This document shows positions 8,657-17,261 of a stretch of 64,000 nt of DNA, in pieces (position 1 is the first letter of the stretch; each line of letters begins with the position of its first letter). The notes under the pieces are model-generated. The model searched no databases. It worked only from the letters and a program-made list of their open reading frames with translations, and was not told the origin of the DNA. A program made the translations under genes and the position numbers. This stretch comes from Paradesulfitobacterium ferrireducens. Lineage in GTDB: Bacteria > Bacillota > Desulfitobacteriia > Desulfitobacteriales > Desulfitobacteriaceae. Location of the stretch: positions 236,475 to 300,474 of the forward strand of contig NZ_JAFLRH010000017.1 of the NCBI RefSeq assembly GCF_017310645.1, in the 5' to 3' direction.

Positions 8657-8843
8657 GTAACATGCCGGCAAGCTACCTTGCCCGCTCACCACGCGCCGGA
8701 GCTGCTCGCTTGTCGACTCGCTACCGCGCCAAACCTTTGGGTAATACCTGGAGTGAACCGTGGCGCGGCTTCACGCTTCGTCGACTGCGCTCACGACGCT
8801 CCTCTGCTCTACGGTTCGCTCCGCAAGGTAGCTTGCCTGTTAC
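8657..8843. repeat. Palindromic 187-bp element (MITE/REP-like)
   Basis: GTAACA plus GGCAAGCTACCTTGC at 8657-8681 is the inverted complement of 8823-8843, broken only by an extra TGCC on the left. The interior is GC-rich and partly self-complementary, with GTCGAC and CGCGCC near-repeats on both halves. No transposase or credible coding frame is present. Heptad-repeat units in the same orientation flank both ends, as if the element had inserted into a heptad array. Open frames of 60-83 codons here are by-products of its composition. Confidence 0.65.
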
Positions 8844-8852
8844 ATTCATCAG

Positions 8853-8902
8853 TGGTGCTGCGTAGCAGCATGGAAGTCTGACTACTGGCTCCTGAATTCT
8901 CA
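8853..8902. repeat. Small hairpin plus heptad-repeat remnant
   Basis: TGCTGC-GTA-GCAGCA forms a hairpin near 8855-8869. Minus-strand heptad units follow at 8876-8901, ending in CTGAATTC. This completes the gene-free stretch 8576-9006; 8903-8985 shows nothing else. Confidence 0.55.
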
Positions 8903-9006
8903 CAAAAAGCGTTCTAAAAAAAATTGGTCAAAATACATAAGGAAAATTCAAGAGGGGAAAATAGAGTCAGTCAACCGAATCTCGACAAAAGGAGTTGAGC
9001 AAATTT

Positions 9007-10161
9007 ATGAAGCGGTTTCTGACTTTTTTATTAATAAGTACCCTCTTGGTCGCTTTGGCCTTAACGGGTTGTACCAATGTCCCAGCTCCTACGCCGCCAC
9101 AACCGCCTCAACAAACGTCTGAGGCCGGCCAGCCGCCGCAGGCTGAAGCGGAAACCCGCGAGGATGTGCTTGGCCCGGAAAAAAGAATCGTCATGGGATT
9201 TTACACAGACCCAGAGGGACCGATTCCCGGATCTAAAGAATCTTTGGTTAAGAATATTAAGCTGTTGGATGAAGTGGCGTTTTTCTGGTACACATTTGAC
9301 AATTCCGGTAAGGTTATTCCAACCGGGAAACGTGATTTAAGCGTAAAAGATTTTGCTCAAAAAAACGGGGCTAAGGCCTATGCCTTGGTGCATAATATGC
9401 GCGGAGGTACCTTTGACGCCAACTTAGCTCATAAGGTTCTGGCAGATTCCGGGACGAGAGCAACGTTTGTCAATAACCTGGTCAATTTAACCATGAATGA
9501 GAAGTGGGACGGGATTTCAGTCGATATCGAGAAGGCTCCTCCCGGAGACCGCAATAACTTCTCCGCCTTCGTGGCTGAGCTGCAGAAAGCGTTAAAGGCC
9601 AAAGATAAAGTATTAAACATTTCGATACCGGCCAAGTATACCGATTATCCTTCCGACCTTTGGTCCGGTGCCTATGATTATGCCGCTATCGGCAAAGCCG
9701 CCGACCAAATCATCCTGATGACTTATGATGAACACGGGATGGGCACCACTCAAGGACCGATTGCTTCTCATGCTTGGGTGAACCGGGTAATCAATTTTGC
9801 CATCGGCAAGATTCCCCGGGAGAAGATCGTGATGGGCTTGCCGGTTTACGCGTTCGACTGGGGCTCCAATAAACCCGAACTTCCGGCTTATCTTTCCTAT
9901 CCTCAAAGTGTGGCCCAGGCTAAGAAGCAGGGAGTGGAAGTCCTGTTTGATGAGGAGAACAAAGTTCCGCACTATTCCTACACAGCGAGCGGTGTTCGCC
10001 ATGAGGTTTACCTTGAAAATGCTAAGAGCTTGCAGCCGAAAATGGAGTATGCCCGTCAGCATAAACTCCACGGGGTAGCCATCTGGCGTCTCGGCATGGA
10101 AGATCCCGATATTTGGGATAGCCTGATTAAGACCTACGGCACCAATCGCAACAAACAATAG
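9007..10161 (+). CDS. Glycoside hydrolase family 18 lipoprotein
   Basis: A 384-residue lipoprotein with signal peptide and lipobox LALTGC (Cys about residue 22), followed by a Pro/Gln-rich spacer. The catalytic domain has the GH18 active-site strand as DGISVDIEKAPPGDR, with the acid/base Glu in DIE, and a later MTYDEHG strand. Related Firmicute proteins (YaaH, YdhD, SleL) cleave N-acetylglucosaminyl bonds in spore cortex, but this one carries a lipobox and no LysM. The substrate is thus not certain. ATG 9007 is preferred over TTG 8995 because the latter abuts the GGAG ribosome site. Confidence 0.8.
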   Translation: MKRFLTFLLISTLLVALALTGCTNVPAPTPPQPPQQTSEAGQPPQAEAETREDVLGPEKRIVMGFYTDPEGPIPGSKESLVKNIKLLDEVAFFWYTFDNSGKVIPTGKRDLSVKDFAQKNGAKAYALVHNMRGGTFDANLAHKVLADSGTRATFVNNLVNLTMNEKWDGISVDIEKAPPGDRNNFSAFVAELQKALKAKDKVLNISIPAKYTDYPSDLWSGAYDYAAIGKAADQIILMTYDEHGMGTTQGPIASHAWVNRVINFAIGKIPREKIVMGLPVYAFDWGSNKPELPAYLSYPQSVAQAKKQGVEVLFDEENKVPHYSYTASGVRHEVYLENAKSLQPKMEYARQHKLHGVAIWRLGMEDPDIWDSLIKTYGTNRNKQ

Positions 10162-10165
10162 CTAG

Positions 10166-10207
10166 AGTACTCAGGAGTCGGAATTCAGAAGTCAGTAGAT
10201 TTCAGAA
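10166..10207 (+). repeat. Heptad-repeat array
   Basis: Successive units read TCAGGAG, TCGGAAT, TCAGAAG and TCAGTAG, then degenerate units. Same family as at 8576, 32893, 45285, 52714 and 55570. Confidence 0.65.
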
Positions 10208-10228
10208 ACAAATCCTGGGAATTGATTG

Positions 10229-10268
10229 GCAGGCTTGCAAGGCTTCCTTTGCGGGCCTGTCTCTTTTT
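10229..10268 (+). terminator. Terminator after the GH18 gene
   Basis: CAGGCTTGCAAGG pairs with CCTTTGCGGGCCTG, with G-U pairs, then CTCTTTTTC. Confidence 0.65.
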
Positions 10269-10292
10269 CACCGTGAAAGATTAATTTATGTT

Positions 10293-10321
10293 TTGTATAT
10301 TGCTCGGGTTTTGGTTAAGAT
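10293..10321 (+). promoter_or_regulatory. Sigma-A promoter of rnmV
   Basis: TTGTAT (10293-10298), a 17-bp spacer and TAAGAT (10316-10321), about 75 bp before the gene. Confidence 0.6.
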
Positions 10322-10397
10322 AGAAAAGAACAAAACACAGAACAAAGAATATTTAAGTGTGCAAAGAATATTTTAGTGAGCTTAGGTGTGAATTGAG

Positions 10398-10967
10398 ATG
10401 TTCAAAGAATTGATTGTGGTTGAGGGGAAAAACGATGCTCAGGCGGTGAGACGGGCTCTGGGCGATGTGGATGTGATCTGGACGGAGGGCTTTGGCCTGA
10501 CGGCAGATAAACTCTCTTATATTGCTGCGATGGCCCAGCGCCAGGGAGTGATTGTTTTTACTGATCCGGACACAGTGGGTGAACAAATACGGGAAAAAAT
10601 CAGACGCATGGTTCCTTCCGCTAAACATGTCTATCTGACCAAAGCAAAGGCCAGCAGGAACGGGGATATTGGGGTGGAAAATGCGGAGCCGGAAGAAATC
10701 AGGCGGGTGTTTGCCAATGTCCGGAATGAAAGGGATGAACGACAGAATCAGTGCCCGGTTGATCTAAAGGGGAATGAAGAGTTGTTTCGTTATGAGGATT
10801 TATATTCAGCGGGTCTGGCAGGGCAGTCCGATTCGCAAGCGAAAAGATCGGCCTTAGGGCGGATTTTAGGAATTGGGGAAGGGAATGCCAAACAGTTTCT
10901 CCACCGTTTGAACCGTTTTGGTATAAGCCGGGAAGAATTTTGGGATAAGCTTCAACTCCTAAAATAA
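10398..10967 (+). CDS. rnmV: Ribonuclease M5
   Basis: A 189-residue Toprim-domain nuclease. The N-terminal Toprim motifs are VVEGKNDAQAV (about residues 7-17, catalytic Glu) and FTDPDTVGEQIR (about 54-65, the DxD motif). A C-terminal domain follows, with a dispensable-looking linker. RNase M5 makes the double cleavage that matures 5S rRNA, assisted by ribosomal protein L18. The gene lies directly upstream of rsmA, as in B. subtilis. Length matches the family. Confidence 0.93.
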   Translation: MFKELIVVEGKNDAQAVRRALGDVDVIWTEGFGLTADKLSYIAAMAQRQGVIVFTDPDTVGEQIREKIRRMVPSAKHVYLTKAKASRNGDIGVENAEPEEIRRVFANVRNERDERQNQCPVDLKGNEELFRYEDLYSAGLAGQSDSQAKRSALGRILGIGEGNAKQFLHRLNRFGISREEFWDKLQLLK

Positions 10968-10969
10968 AG

Positions 10970-11018
10970 GGAAGCAAAGGGACGGTTCCTCTGCTTCCTC
11001 AGGCATGAAATGCCTTTT
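10970..11018 (+). repeat. REP-like hairpin followed by terminator
   Basis: GGAAGCA (10970-10976) pairs with TGCTTCC (10992-10998) around a loop containing GGGACGGTTCC. This core resembles REP-type intergenic repeats common in Firmicutes and deltaproteobacteria (from memory, not searched). Immediately after, AGGCAT-GAA-ATGCCT-TTTT (11001-11018) can act as the rnmV terminator. Confidence 0.5.
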
Positions 11019-11080
11019 ACGAAACGGGAATAAGAAGTGAGAGCCGGTGTGGAAGCGGGATAGAGCGGAGGAATGGTTTC

Positions 11081-11914
11081 ATGGAAAACGCAGCAGGGTA
11101 TACTAAGCGGCTGCTCAATCAAGGAGTCCGGGCCCGCAAGAGCCTGGGACAGAACTTTTTAATTGATGACGGGGTTATACATAATATCATCCGCTTTAGC
11201 GGGCTTAAACCGGGTGAGCCTGTGGTTGAGATCGGGGCGGGACTCGGCGTACTGACCCGGGTGTTGGCCCCGCACGTGAAGCGTTTATGGGCGGTGGAGC
11301 TGGAAGAGGAAAAGGTTGAGCTTCTTAAACGCGAGTTAAGAGAGCTCCCTGTAACCATCGTTCAAGGAGACGCACTGGAGCTTGACTTGCACTCCCTTTG
11401 GAAGGGGGAGCGCGGGGTTCTTATCGGCAATTTGCCTTATTACATCACAAGTCCTTTATTGATGCATTTTCTCGGCCAAAGTGAAAGCCTCAGGCAAATG
11501 GTTGTGATGGTTCAGAAAGAGGTGGCAGACCGCCTTGGAGCGGCCCCGGGGAGTAAAGAGTACGGGGTTTTATCGGTGGCGGTTCAATTGGCAGCGGAGG
11601 TGGAAACGCTCTTTAATGTGCCTCCGCAAGCCTTCCGGCCTCAGCCCAAGGTAACTTCCGCGGTTGTCCGTTTGAGGCTCAGGCCTTATCCGGGTTTGAC
11701 GGTTGACCAAGGTCAATTGATGCGCATCGTCAAGGCGGCTTTCAGCCAACGGCGCAAAACAGTGGGAAATTCTTTGAGCGCGGGCTTGGGTTTGGACAGA
11801 AACAAAGGACGGGAATTGTTGGAATTAGCCGGCATTAATGAACAAAGGCGGGCTGAGACTCTGAGTATTGGGGAATTTCAAGAGCTAACGAAGGCTTGGC
11901 AAACAAAGAACTAA
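11081..11914 (+). CDS. rsmA: 16S rRNA dimethyladenosine transferase RsmA (KsgA)
   Basis: A 277-residue Rossmann-fold SAM methyltransferase. Motifs seen are SLGQNFL (about residues 21-27), VVEIGAGLGVLT (about 48-59) and the catalytic GNLPYYITSP (about 118-127). It dimethylates two adjacent adenines in the last helix of 16S rRNA. The C-terminal helical domain is complete. It follows rnmV as in B. subtilis; both enzymes act on rRNA. Confidence 0.95.
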   Translation: MENAAGYTKRLLNQGVRARKSLGQNFLIDDGVIHNIIRFSGLKPGEPVVEIGAGLGVLTRVLAPHVKRLWAVELEEEKVELLKRELRELPVTIVQGDALELDLHSLWKGERGVLIGNLPYYITSPLLMHFLGQSESLRQMVVMVQKEVADRLGAAPGSKEYGVLSVAVQLAAEVETLFNVPPQAFRPQPKVTSAVVRLRLRPYPGLTVDQGQLMRIVKAAFSQRRKTVGNSLSAGLGLDRNKGRELLELAGINEQRRAETLSIGEFQELTKAWQTKN

Positions 11915-11953
11915 CTAAACAAATAAGAACTAACTAAATGCAACTAATTCATA

Positions 11954-11982
11954 TTGACTAAATGAAAAAACAGGCTTAAAAT
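11954..11982 (+). promoter_or_regulatory. Sigma-A promoter of the tungstate block
   Basis: TTGACT (11954-11959), a 17-bp spacer and TAAAAT (11977-11982), about 35 bp before the regulator gene. Confidence 0.7.
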
Positions 11983-12015
11983 GACATTAGCTTGTGCACA
12001 AGTGTGGAGGTAAAG

Positions 12016-12942
12016 ATGAGCTCAAATCCTTCCCTCACGGTTGAAGAAGCAGCCGAGTTGTTAAAAATTTCTAAATACACACTTTATGAGTTAATCAAGA
12101 AAGGGGAAATCCCTGCTCAGCGGGTGGGCCGCCAGCTCCGGCTTGACCGGGAAGTGCTTGAACATTATCTGAGGGGCTCAAGGAGTAATTATCAAGCCTT
12201 AAGTATTGCCTCAGGTCAGAGAGACGTGCGCAGCAGCGGAGCAGCGCCAGGGGTTCGCTTTACCGGGAGTCATGACCCGGTGGTCGAACTTCTGCTGGAA
12301 TTCGGTTCGCATGCAGCCTTAGACCTGTCTACTTCCTTTGTCGGCAGCATGGAAGGATTGATTGAACTTTATAAAGGACAGGCGGACATCGCAGGGGTTC
12401 ACCTGTGGGATGACAATACGGAAACGTACAATCTTCCGTTTGTGAAGTATCTCTTGCCTGGGGAAGAGGTGACGGTTGTTAACCTGGTGCAGCGGGTACA
12501 AGGCTGGATTGTGCCTTCCGGGAATCCCCTGGGGCTTAAATCCTGGGAAGATCTCGGGCGTAAAGGAGTCCGCCTTGTCAACCGGCAAAGGGGTTCAGGC
12601 ACCCGCCTGAGGCTGGATTCCTATGTGCACAAGGCCAAACTGAATCCGTCGGCAATCCTCGGCTACGGTCTGGAGGAGAGTACCCACTACGGAGTGGCCT
12701 ACCGGGTGGCTGCGGGTGAAGCCGACGCCGGAATTGGAGTGCAGGCAGCAGCTGACAGATTGGGGCTTGAGTTTATACCCCTATTTAATGAACGGTATGA
12801 CTTGGTGAGCTGCTCCCCGTTTACAGGCACTGAGGAATGGCGGCATATACTGGATATCTTAAACTCCGCTGTTTTTCAGAAAGCCGTCCAAAGGCTGGTC
12901 GGATATGATACTTCCCTTACGGGGAAAATTATGAATTTATAG
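12016..12942 (+). CDS. HTH (excisionase-type) regulator with periplasmic-binding-like domain
   Basis: A 308-residue two-domain protein. Residues 1-55 are a MerR/excisionase-type helix-turn-helix (LTVEEAAELLKISKYTLYEL). A short linker is followed by a cytosolic PBP-like domain (about 75-295) of the kind related to molybdate/tungstate binding proteins. There is no signal peptide. ATG 12016 has GGAGG 5 nt upstream; upstream in-frame TTG 11992 lacks one. The adjacent tupABC operon starts 14 bp later, so the protein likely senses tungstate or molybdate and regulates the transporter (inference). Confidence 0.8.
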   Translation: MSSNPSLTVEEAAELLKISKYTLYELIKKGEIPAQRVGRQLRLDREVLEHYLRGSRSNYQALSIASGQRDVRSSGAAPGVRFTGSHDPVVELLLEFGSHAALDLSTSFVGSMEGLIELYKGQADIAGVHLWDDNTETYNLPFVKYLLPGEEVTVVNLVQRVQGWIVPSGNPLGLKSWEDLGRKGVRLVNRQRGSGTRLRLDSYVHKAKLNPSAILGYGLEESTHYGVAYRVAAGEADAGIGVQAAADRLGLEFIPLFNERYDLVSCSPFTGTEEWRHILDILNSAVFQKAVQRLVGYDTSLTGKIMNL

Positions 12943-12956
12943 AAGAGGGGATAAAG

Positions 12957-13883
12957 ATGCGGAAAACTTTCCGTAAACATGGAATGTGGACCATTCTTAT
13001 CATACTTATGACTGCGCTTGTGCTCAGTGGGTGCGGCACTGCCGGGAACCAGGGCGGGAGCCAGACAGGCAGCCAGAGTGAGCCTAGCGCCCAACCTCCG
13101 AAGCCGGCAAACCCGGACTTGATTCTCGCGACCACTACCAGTACCGTGGACAGCGGTCTCTTGGATGTGCTGGTTCCGGAATTTGAGAAAAAGACCGGGT
13201 ATAAAGTAAAGACGATTCCGAACGGCACCGGGGCTGCACTGAAAATGGGTGAGGATGGTAATGCCGATGTACTCTTGGTGCATGCTCCGGCTTCAGAGAA
13301 GAAACTGGTGGATAATCAAACCGCAATTAATTATCAGCTTGTGATGCACAATGACTTTATTATTGTTGGTCCGGCGAATGACCCCGCCGGAGTAAAAGCT
13401 ACGAAAACGTCAGCTGACGCGTTCAAAGCGATTGCAGCCAAACAAGCGATTTTCGTTTCCCGCGGGGATGATTCCGGAACGGACAAGAAAGAAAAAGACC
13501 TGTGGAAAGCTGCTAAAATAACTCCTTCCGGGGCTTGGTACCAGGAGAGCGGAAGCGGCATGGGTCAGACTTTGAATATAGCTTCCGAAAAGAACGGATA
13601 CACTTTAACAGACCGGGCCACCTTTTTAGCGAATAAGAAAAACCTGAAACTTGAGATCGTGCTTGAAGGGGAAGCATCCCTGCTCAATATCTACCATGTG
13701 ATGCAGGTAAATCCCGAAAAATTCCCGAAAGTAAACAAGGACGGGGCCAAAGCCTTTGTTGATTTTATGGTTAGTCCTGAGACCCAGAAACTAATCGGGG
13801 AATTCGGCAAGGATAAGTTCGGGCAGTCTTTGTTCTTCCCGGATGCCGGTAAGAAAGATTCTGATATAGGAAAAGCAGCCTAA
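12957..13883 (+). CDS. tupA: Tungstate ABC transporter substrate-binding lipoprotein TupA
   Basis: A 308-residue lipoprotein with lipobox LVLSGC (Cys about residue 23). The mature part begins with the TupA-type ligand loop ATTTSTVDSG (about 59-68) and includes NGTGAALKMG and FVSRGDDSGTDKKE, a TupA rather than ModA signature. TupA binds tungstate with very high affinity and delivers it to TupBC. It is encoded between the regulator and the permease. Tungsten would be used by formate dehydrogenases or aldehyde oxidoreductases, not seen in this window. Confidence 0.9.
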   Translation: MRKTFRKHGMWTILIILMTALVLSGCGTAGNQGGSQTGSQSEPSAQPPKPANPDLILATTTSTVDSGLLDVLVPEFEKKTGYKVKTIPNGTGAALKMGEDGNADVLLVHAPASEKKLVDNQTAINYQLVMHNDFIIVGPANDPAGVKATKTSADAFKAIAAKQAIFVSRGDDSGTDKKEKDLWKAAKITPSGAWYQESGSGMGQTLNIASEKNGYTLTDRATFLANKKNLKLEIVLEGEASLLNIYHVMQVNPEKFPKVNKDGAKAFVDFMVSPETQKLIGEFGKDKFGQSLFFPDAGKKDSDIGKAA

Positions 13884-13918
13884 ATCGAAGTTCTAATGAC
13901 GAGGGGAGTCGTTCGGGT

Positions 13919-14620
13919 TTGGATCTTATCTGGCAGGGAATTCTCGAAGCCGTTCGGCTCATTGTCACCGGCGACCGGGAAATTCTCGATGTAACCTTGC
14001 GCACCCTGCAGATTTCAGGAAGTGCTACACTGATCAGCCTAATTATAGGGGTTCCGCTTGGGACCCTTTTGGCTTTATCCGAGTTTCGGGGACGCCGGTT
14101 TATCTTAAGTATCTTGAATACGGCCATGGGTCTGCCTCCGGTGGTGGTAGGGCTGTGGGTCTCGATTTTCCTGTGGCGTTCCGGACCGTTTGGTTTTCTG
14201 AACTTAATCTATACTCCGGTGGCTTTAGTGATTGCGCAGGCTATCATTGCCAGCCCGGTGGTAATCGGCTTGACCAGCGCCGCCATCCAGCAGACGGATC
14301 CCAAATTGAGGCTGCTGATCAAGGCTTTGGGGACTACTAGGATACAATTCTTGTGGCTGCTCTTGAAAGAGGTGCGTTTTTCCCTCTTGGCTGCGGTCAT
14401 CGCCGGGTTCGGGGCTGTGGTGTCCGAAGTCGGGGCTTCGATGATGGTGGGCGGAAATATTAAGGGGTCGACCCGGGTGCTTACGACTGCTACCGTGCTC
14501 GAAGTTTCTAAAGGAAACTTTGAAATTGCCATTGCGCTAACGATTATACTGTCTTTGCTTGCGTATGCCGTGACCCTTTGGCTCACTCTCTTGCAACAGC
14601 GACAGCATGAAGGGAAATAG
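13919..14620 (+). CDS. tupB: Tungstate ABC transporter permease TupB
   Basis: A 233-residue integral membrane protein with about five transmembrane helices. The cytoplasmic EAA loop reads around IKALGTTRIQFLWLLLKEVR with the conserved Gly. It is the channel of the TupABC importer. The start is TTG 13919, with GGGGAG 10 nt upstream; no better start is available. It follows tupA by 35 bp and precedes tupC by 86 bp. Confidence 0.9.
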   Translation: MDLIWQGILEAVRLIVTGDREILDVTLRTLQISGSATLISLIIGVPLGTLLALSEFRGRRFILSILNTAMGLPPVVVGLWVSIFLWRSGPFGFLNLIYTPVALVIAQAIIASPVVIGLTSAAIQQTDPKLRLLIKALGTTRIQFLWLLLKEVRFSLLAAVIAGFGAVVSEVGASMMVGGNIKGSTRVLTTATVLEVSKGNFEIAIALTIILSLLAYAVTLWLTLLQQRQHEGK

Positions 14621-14706
14621 CAGTCTCTGACTTGGGATTATTGTAAGCGGTTGATTTTAGCACTATGGAAATAATGGGATGACGAAATATTCGGAGGGCA
14701 AATAAG

Positions 14707-15486
14707 TTGTTGAGAGCGGAAAACATAACCTGGGAACAAGGCGGGAAAACCATCCTGAAGGGCATCTCGCTTCACTTGAAACAGGGGGAGTGGGCGGGAC
14801 TGGCCGGGCCGAACGGGGCCGGAAAAAGCAGTTTGCTTAAAATCCTGGCTTTTTTGGAGCAGCCGACCGGCGGACGCCTCTTTTTTCAAGGGGAACTGAT
14901 TGAAGGGAGGATGCCATTAGCTTTACGCCGCCACCTGGCAGTGGTCTTCCAGGATTCCCTCCTGCTCAATACCAGTGTTTATGAGAATGTGGCTGTTGGC
15001 TTGAAGATCCGCTCTTTACCCAAGGCGGTGATCAAGGAACGGGTGGAAACCTGGCTTGAGCGTTTTGGAGTGCTCCAGCTTCTGAAACAGCCGGCCCGGT
15101 CTCTTTCCGGTGGGGAGGCTCAGCGGGTGAACCTGGCCCGGGCTTTTGCGCTTGAGCCGGATGTACTCTTTCTGGATGAGCCGTTTTCCGCTCTGGATGC
15201 GCCCACCAAGGCCCACCTGTTGCAGGACCTGGCCGACGCTTCTAAGGAGAGCGGGGTTTCGGCCCTCATGGTCAGTCATGATTTCCGGGAGCTTGCCCGT
15301 TTAACCCAACGCACCTTAATTATTAAAGACGGAACGACTATTGCAGAGCTTCCCTCGGCTAAACTCCTTTCGGATTATTCCAGGGCTGCTGCCGCAGACA
15401 AGAATACTGTGAGACACAACGTCTTCGACATAGAAGGTTTCCAGAATTTACACGAAGTTTTCTCGCCGATATGGGAGGAATTTTAA
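14707..15486 (+). CDS. tupC: Tungstate ABC transporter ATP-binding protein TupC
   Basis: A 259-residue ABC ATPase: Walker A GPNGAGKSS (about residues 36-44), Q-loop VFQDS (about 80-84), signature LSGGEAQR (about 134-141), Walker B VLFLDEP (about 155-161) and switch His in MVSHD. It powers tungstate import through TupB. TTG 14707 is preceded by GGAGGG 8 nt upstream. Beyond the ATPase core there is a ~50-residue C-terminal tail without clear similarity, rich in charged and aromatic residues. Confidence 0.9.
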   Translation: MLRAENITWEQGGKTILKGISLHLKQGEWAGLAGPNGAGKSSLLKILAFLEQPTGGRLFFQGELIEGRMPLALRRHLAVVFQDSLLLNTSVYENVAVGLKIRSLPKAVIKERVETWLERFGVLQLLKQPARSLSGGEAQRVNLARAFALEPDVLFLDEPFSALDAPTKAHLLQDLADASKESGVSALMVSHDFRELARLTQRTLIIKDGTTIAELPSAKLLSDYSRAAAADKNTVRHNVFDIEGFQNLHEVFSPIWEEF

Positions 15487-15609
15487 ACGAAACGTCGAAA
15501 TAATCAAACTCAGGGTGCTTATGGCATACACTATGGGGTAGAGGTATCGTAGGCCGGTAGGAAGAAGCACTCTCAAATAACAGGAAAAGTAGAATGGGAG
15601 GACGGAAGC

Positions 15610-17142
15610 ATGCGATTTGTATTACTGGGGATTTTTATTGCTGTTTTGGTCGTGAGCGGTCTCTTGACCATGCGGAAAAACAACACCGTTCAGAGTTTTT
15701 TCCTAGGAGACCGGGGCATCGGTCCATGGTTTTCCGCTTTCGCTTACGGAACCACGTATTTTTCAGCAGTCATCTTCATCGGTTACGCGGGTAAAGTCGG
15801 CTGGGGTTTCGGACTCTCTGCCTTGTGGATTGTCGCAGGCAATACCTTGGTGGGAAGTCTCCTGGCCTGGAAGATTTTAGCCCGGCGTACGAGAGAGATG
15901 ACTGTTCGTTTAAATGCAATGACCATGCCGGAATTTTTAGGAGCACGCTATCAGGATCAGGGACTAAAAATATTCAGTGCCTTGGTTATCTTTATTTTCC
16001 TGGTTCCGTATTCCGCCTCGGTCTATATGGGCCTCAGCTACCTGTTTGAGCAAGTGTTCCAGATTCCTTATACGTATGCCCTAGTCTTCATGGCCTTACT
16101 GACAGCGGTTTATCTGGTTCTCGGGGGTTACCGGGCCGTAGCGCTCACGGATTTTATCCAGGGCATGGTCATGGTGGCCGGTGTCGGAATTCTTCTTTAC
16201 TATATTATCGGCAATCCTCACGTTGGAGGGCTAACCAATGCTGTGAGCAAACTGACAGCGATTAATCCCGGCTTTGTAGCCCCGGTAGGCCCTCCGGGAT
16301 GGCTTCCGCTCTTTTCCTTGGTAGCCTTAACCAGTATCGGACCCTGGGGCTTGCCGCAAATGGTGCAGAAGTACTATGCCTTGAAAGATGAACGGTCGAT
16401 TCGCCCGGCGATGATTATTTCTACCTTATTTGCTTTGATTGTCACCTTCGGCGCCTATTTTACCGGCTCTCTATCCCGGCTTTTCTTTGACAAGCTGCCG
16501 GTTGATCCGGCCACCGGAGTAGGTACGCCTGACCTGTTAATGCCGCAGATCCTGTCCACGGCTTTGCCGGAATTGGGTGTGACCATGATTTTCCTGCTGG
16601 TGCTGTCGGCTTCCATGTCAACTCTGGCTTCCCTCGTCCTCGTTTCAAGCTCGACCCTGGCGGTTGACATGATTCAGGGCTGGCTCAAGCCGGATATGAG
16701 CGAACGCTCAGGGGTTAGGCTGATGCGCCTCTTGGTGGTTTTGTTTATCGCTTTATCCTTGGTAGTAGCCATGGTAAAACCGGCCTTTATTCTCACTTTA
16801 ATGGCTTTGTCCTGGGGCACGGTTGCCGGCTTCTTTCTGGCCCCGTATCTTTACGGCCTCTTTTGGCAGGGTACGACCAAAGCCGGAGCCTGGGCCGGAG
16901 GGTTGTCAGGGCTTATCGTTTCCCTCGGTTTATCCGTTTATTATAAGATGGATGCAGGGCTCATTCCTCTGATTGGAGTTTTAGCCATGCTTATTCCATT
17001 AGCGGTTGTTCCTTTGGTCAGTTTGATGACCAGGCCTTTGCCTTCAGCTCACCTTGAGCCATTGTTTAATAAGAACTTCAGTACGGAACTCAGCTCAAAG
17101 GCATGGTCGTCGTCACAGGATCAGAAAGCATATGATGTGTGA
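15610..17142 (+). CDS. Sodium:solute symporter (SSS family)
   Basis: A 510-residue membrane protein with about 13 transmembrane helices typical of the SSS/LeuT-fold family (PutP, PanF, SGLT). Family signs include the FFLGDRG segment after TM1, an Ala/Gly-rich TM2 and the VYLVLGGYRAVALTDFIQG signature (about residues 172-190). It couples uptake of an organic solute to the Na+ gradient. The substrate cannot be read from sequence: pantothenate, proline, short-chain acids and pyruvate are all possible. It stands alone, 123 bp after tupC and ends at a perfect palindromic terminator. Confidence 0.85.
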   Translation: MRFVLLGIFIAVLVVSGLLTMRKNNTVQSFFLGDRGIGPWFSAFAYGTTYFSAVIFIGYAGKVGWGFGLSALWIVAGNTLVGSLLAWKILARRTREMTVRLNAMTMPEFLGARYQDQGLKIFSALVIFIFLVPYSASVYMGLSYLFEQVFQIPYTYALVFMALLTAVYLVLGGYRAVALTDFIQGMVMVAGVGILLYYIIGNPHVGGLTNAVSKLTAINPGFVAPVGPPGWLPLFSLVALTSIGPWGLPQMVQKYYALKDERSIRPAMIISTLFALIVTFGAYFTGSLSRLFFDKLPVDPATGVGTPDLLMPQILSTALPELGVTMIFLLVLSASMSTLASLVLVSSSTLAVDMIQGWLKPDMSERSGVRLMRLLVVLFIALSLVVAMVKPAFILTLMALSWGTVAGFFLAPYLYGLFWQGTTKAGAWAGGLSGLIVSLGLSVYYKMDAGLIPLIGVLAMLIPLAVVPLVSLMTRPLPSAHLEPLFNKNFSTELSSKAWSSSQDQKAYDV

Positions 17143-17143
17143 G

Positions 17144-17171
17144 ATAAAAGGCGGGCATGCCCGCCTTTTAT
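17144..17171. terminator. Perfect palindromic terminator after the symporter
   Basis: A 28-bp perfect palindrome, arms ATAAAAGGCGGGCA and its complement, usable in either direction. Confidence 0.85.
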
Positions 17172-17199
17172 GCTTAGTGTGCGCCACGAGTAGAAATCC

Positions 17200-17228
17200 T
17201 TGAGTAGAGAGTATCCCCATGGTATAAT
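17200..17228 (+). promoter_or_regulatory. Sigma-A promoter of the Uma2 gene
   Basis: TTGAGT (17200-17205), a 17-bp spacer and TATAAT (17223-17228), followed 20 bp later by GGAGG. Confidence 0.75.
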
Positions 17229-17261
17229 CTGGTTACTAAGAGCGAATCGGAGGTGCCAGCT

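Noticed and set aside
8630..8881. Open frames of 67-83 codons in the gap after cwlD
   Set aside because: They lie entirely in the palindromic element, lack ribosome sites and have composition dictated by the inverted repeats.
11915..12015. Molybdenum/tungsten cofactor riboswitch before the tup block
   Set aside because: The gap is AT-rich and short, with a promoter only 34 bp from the start codon; no room for the known aptamer.
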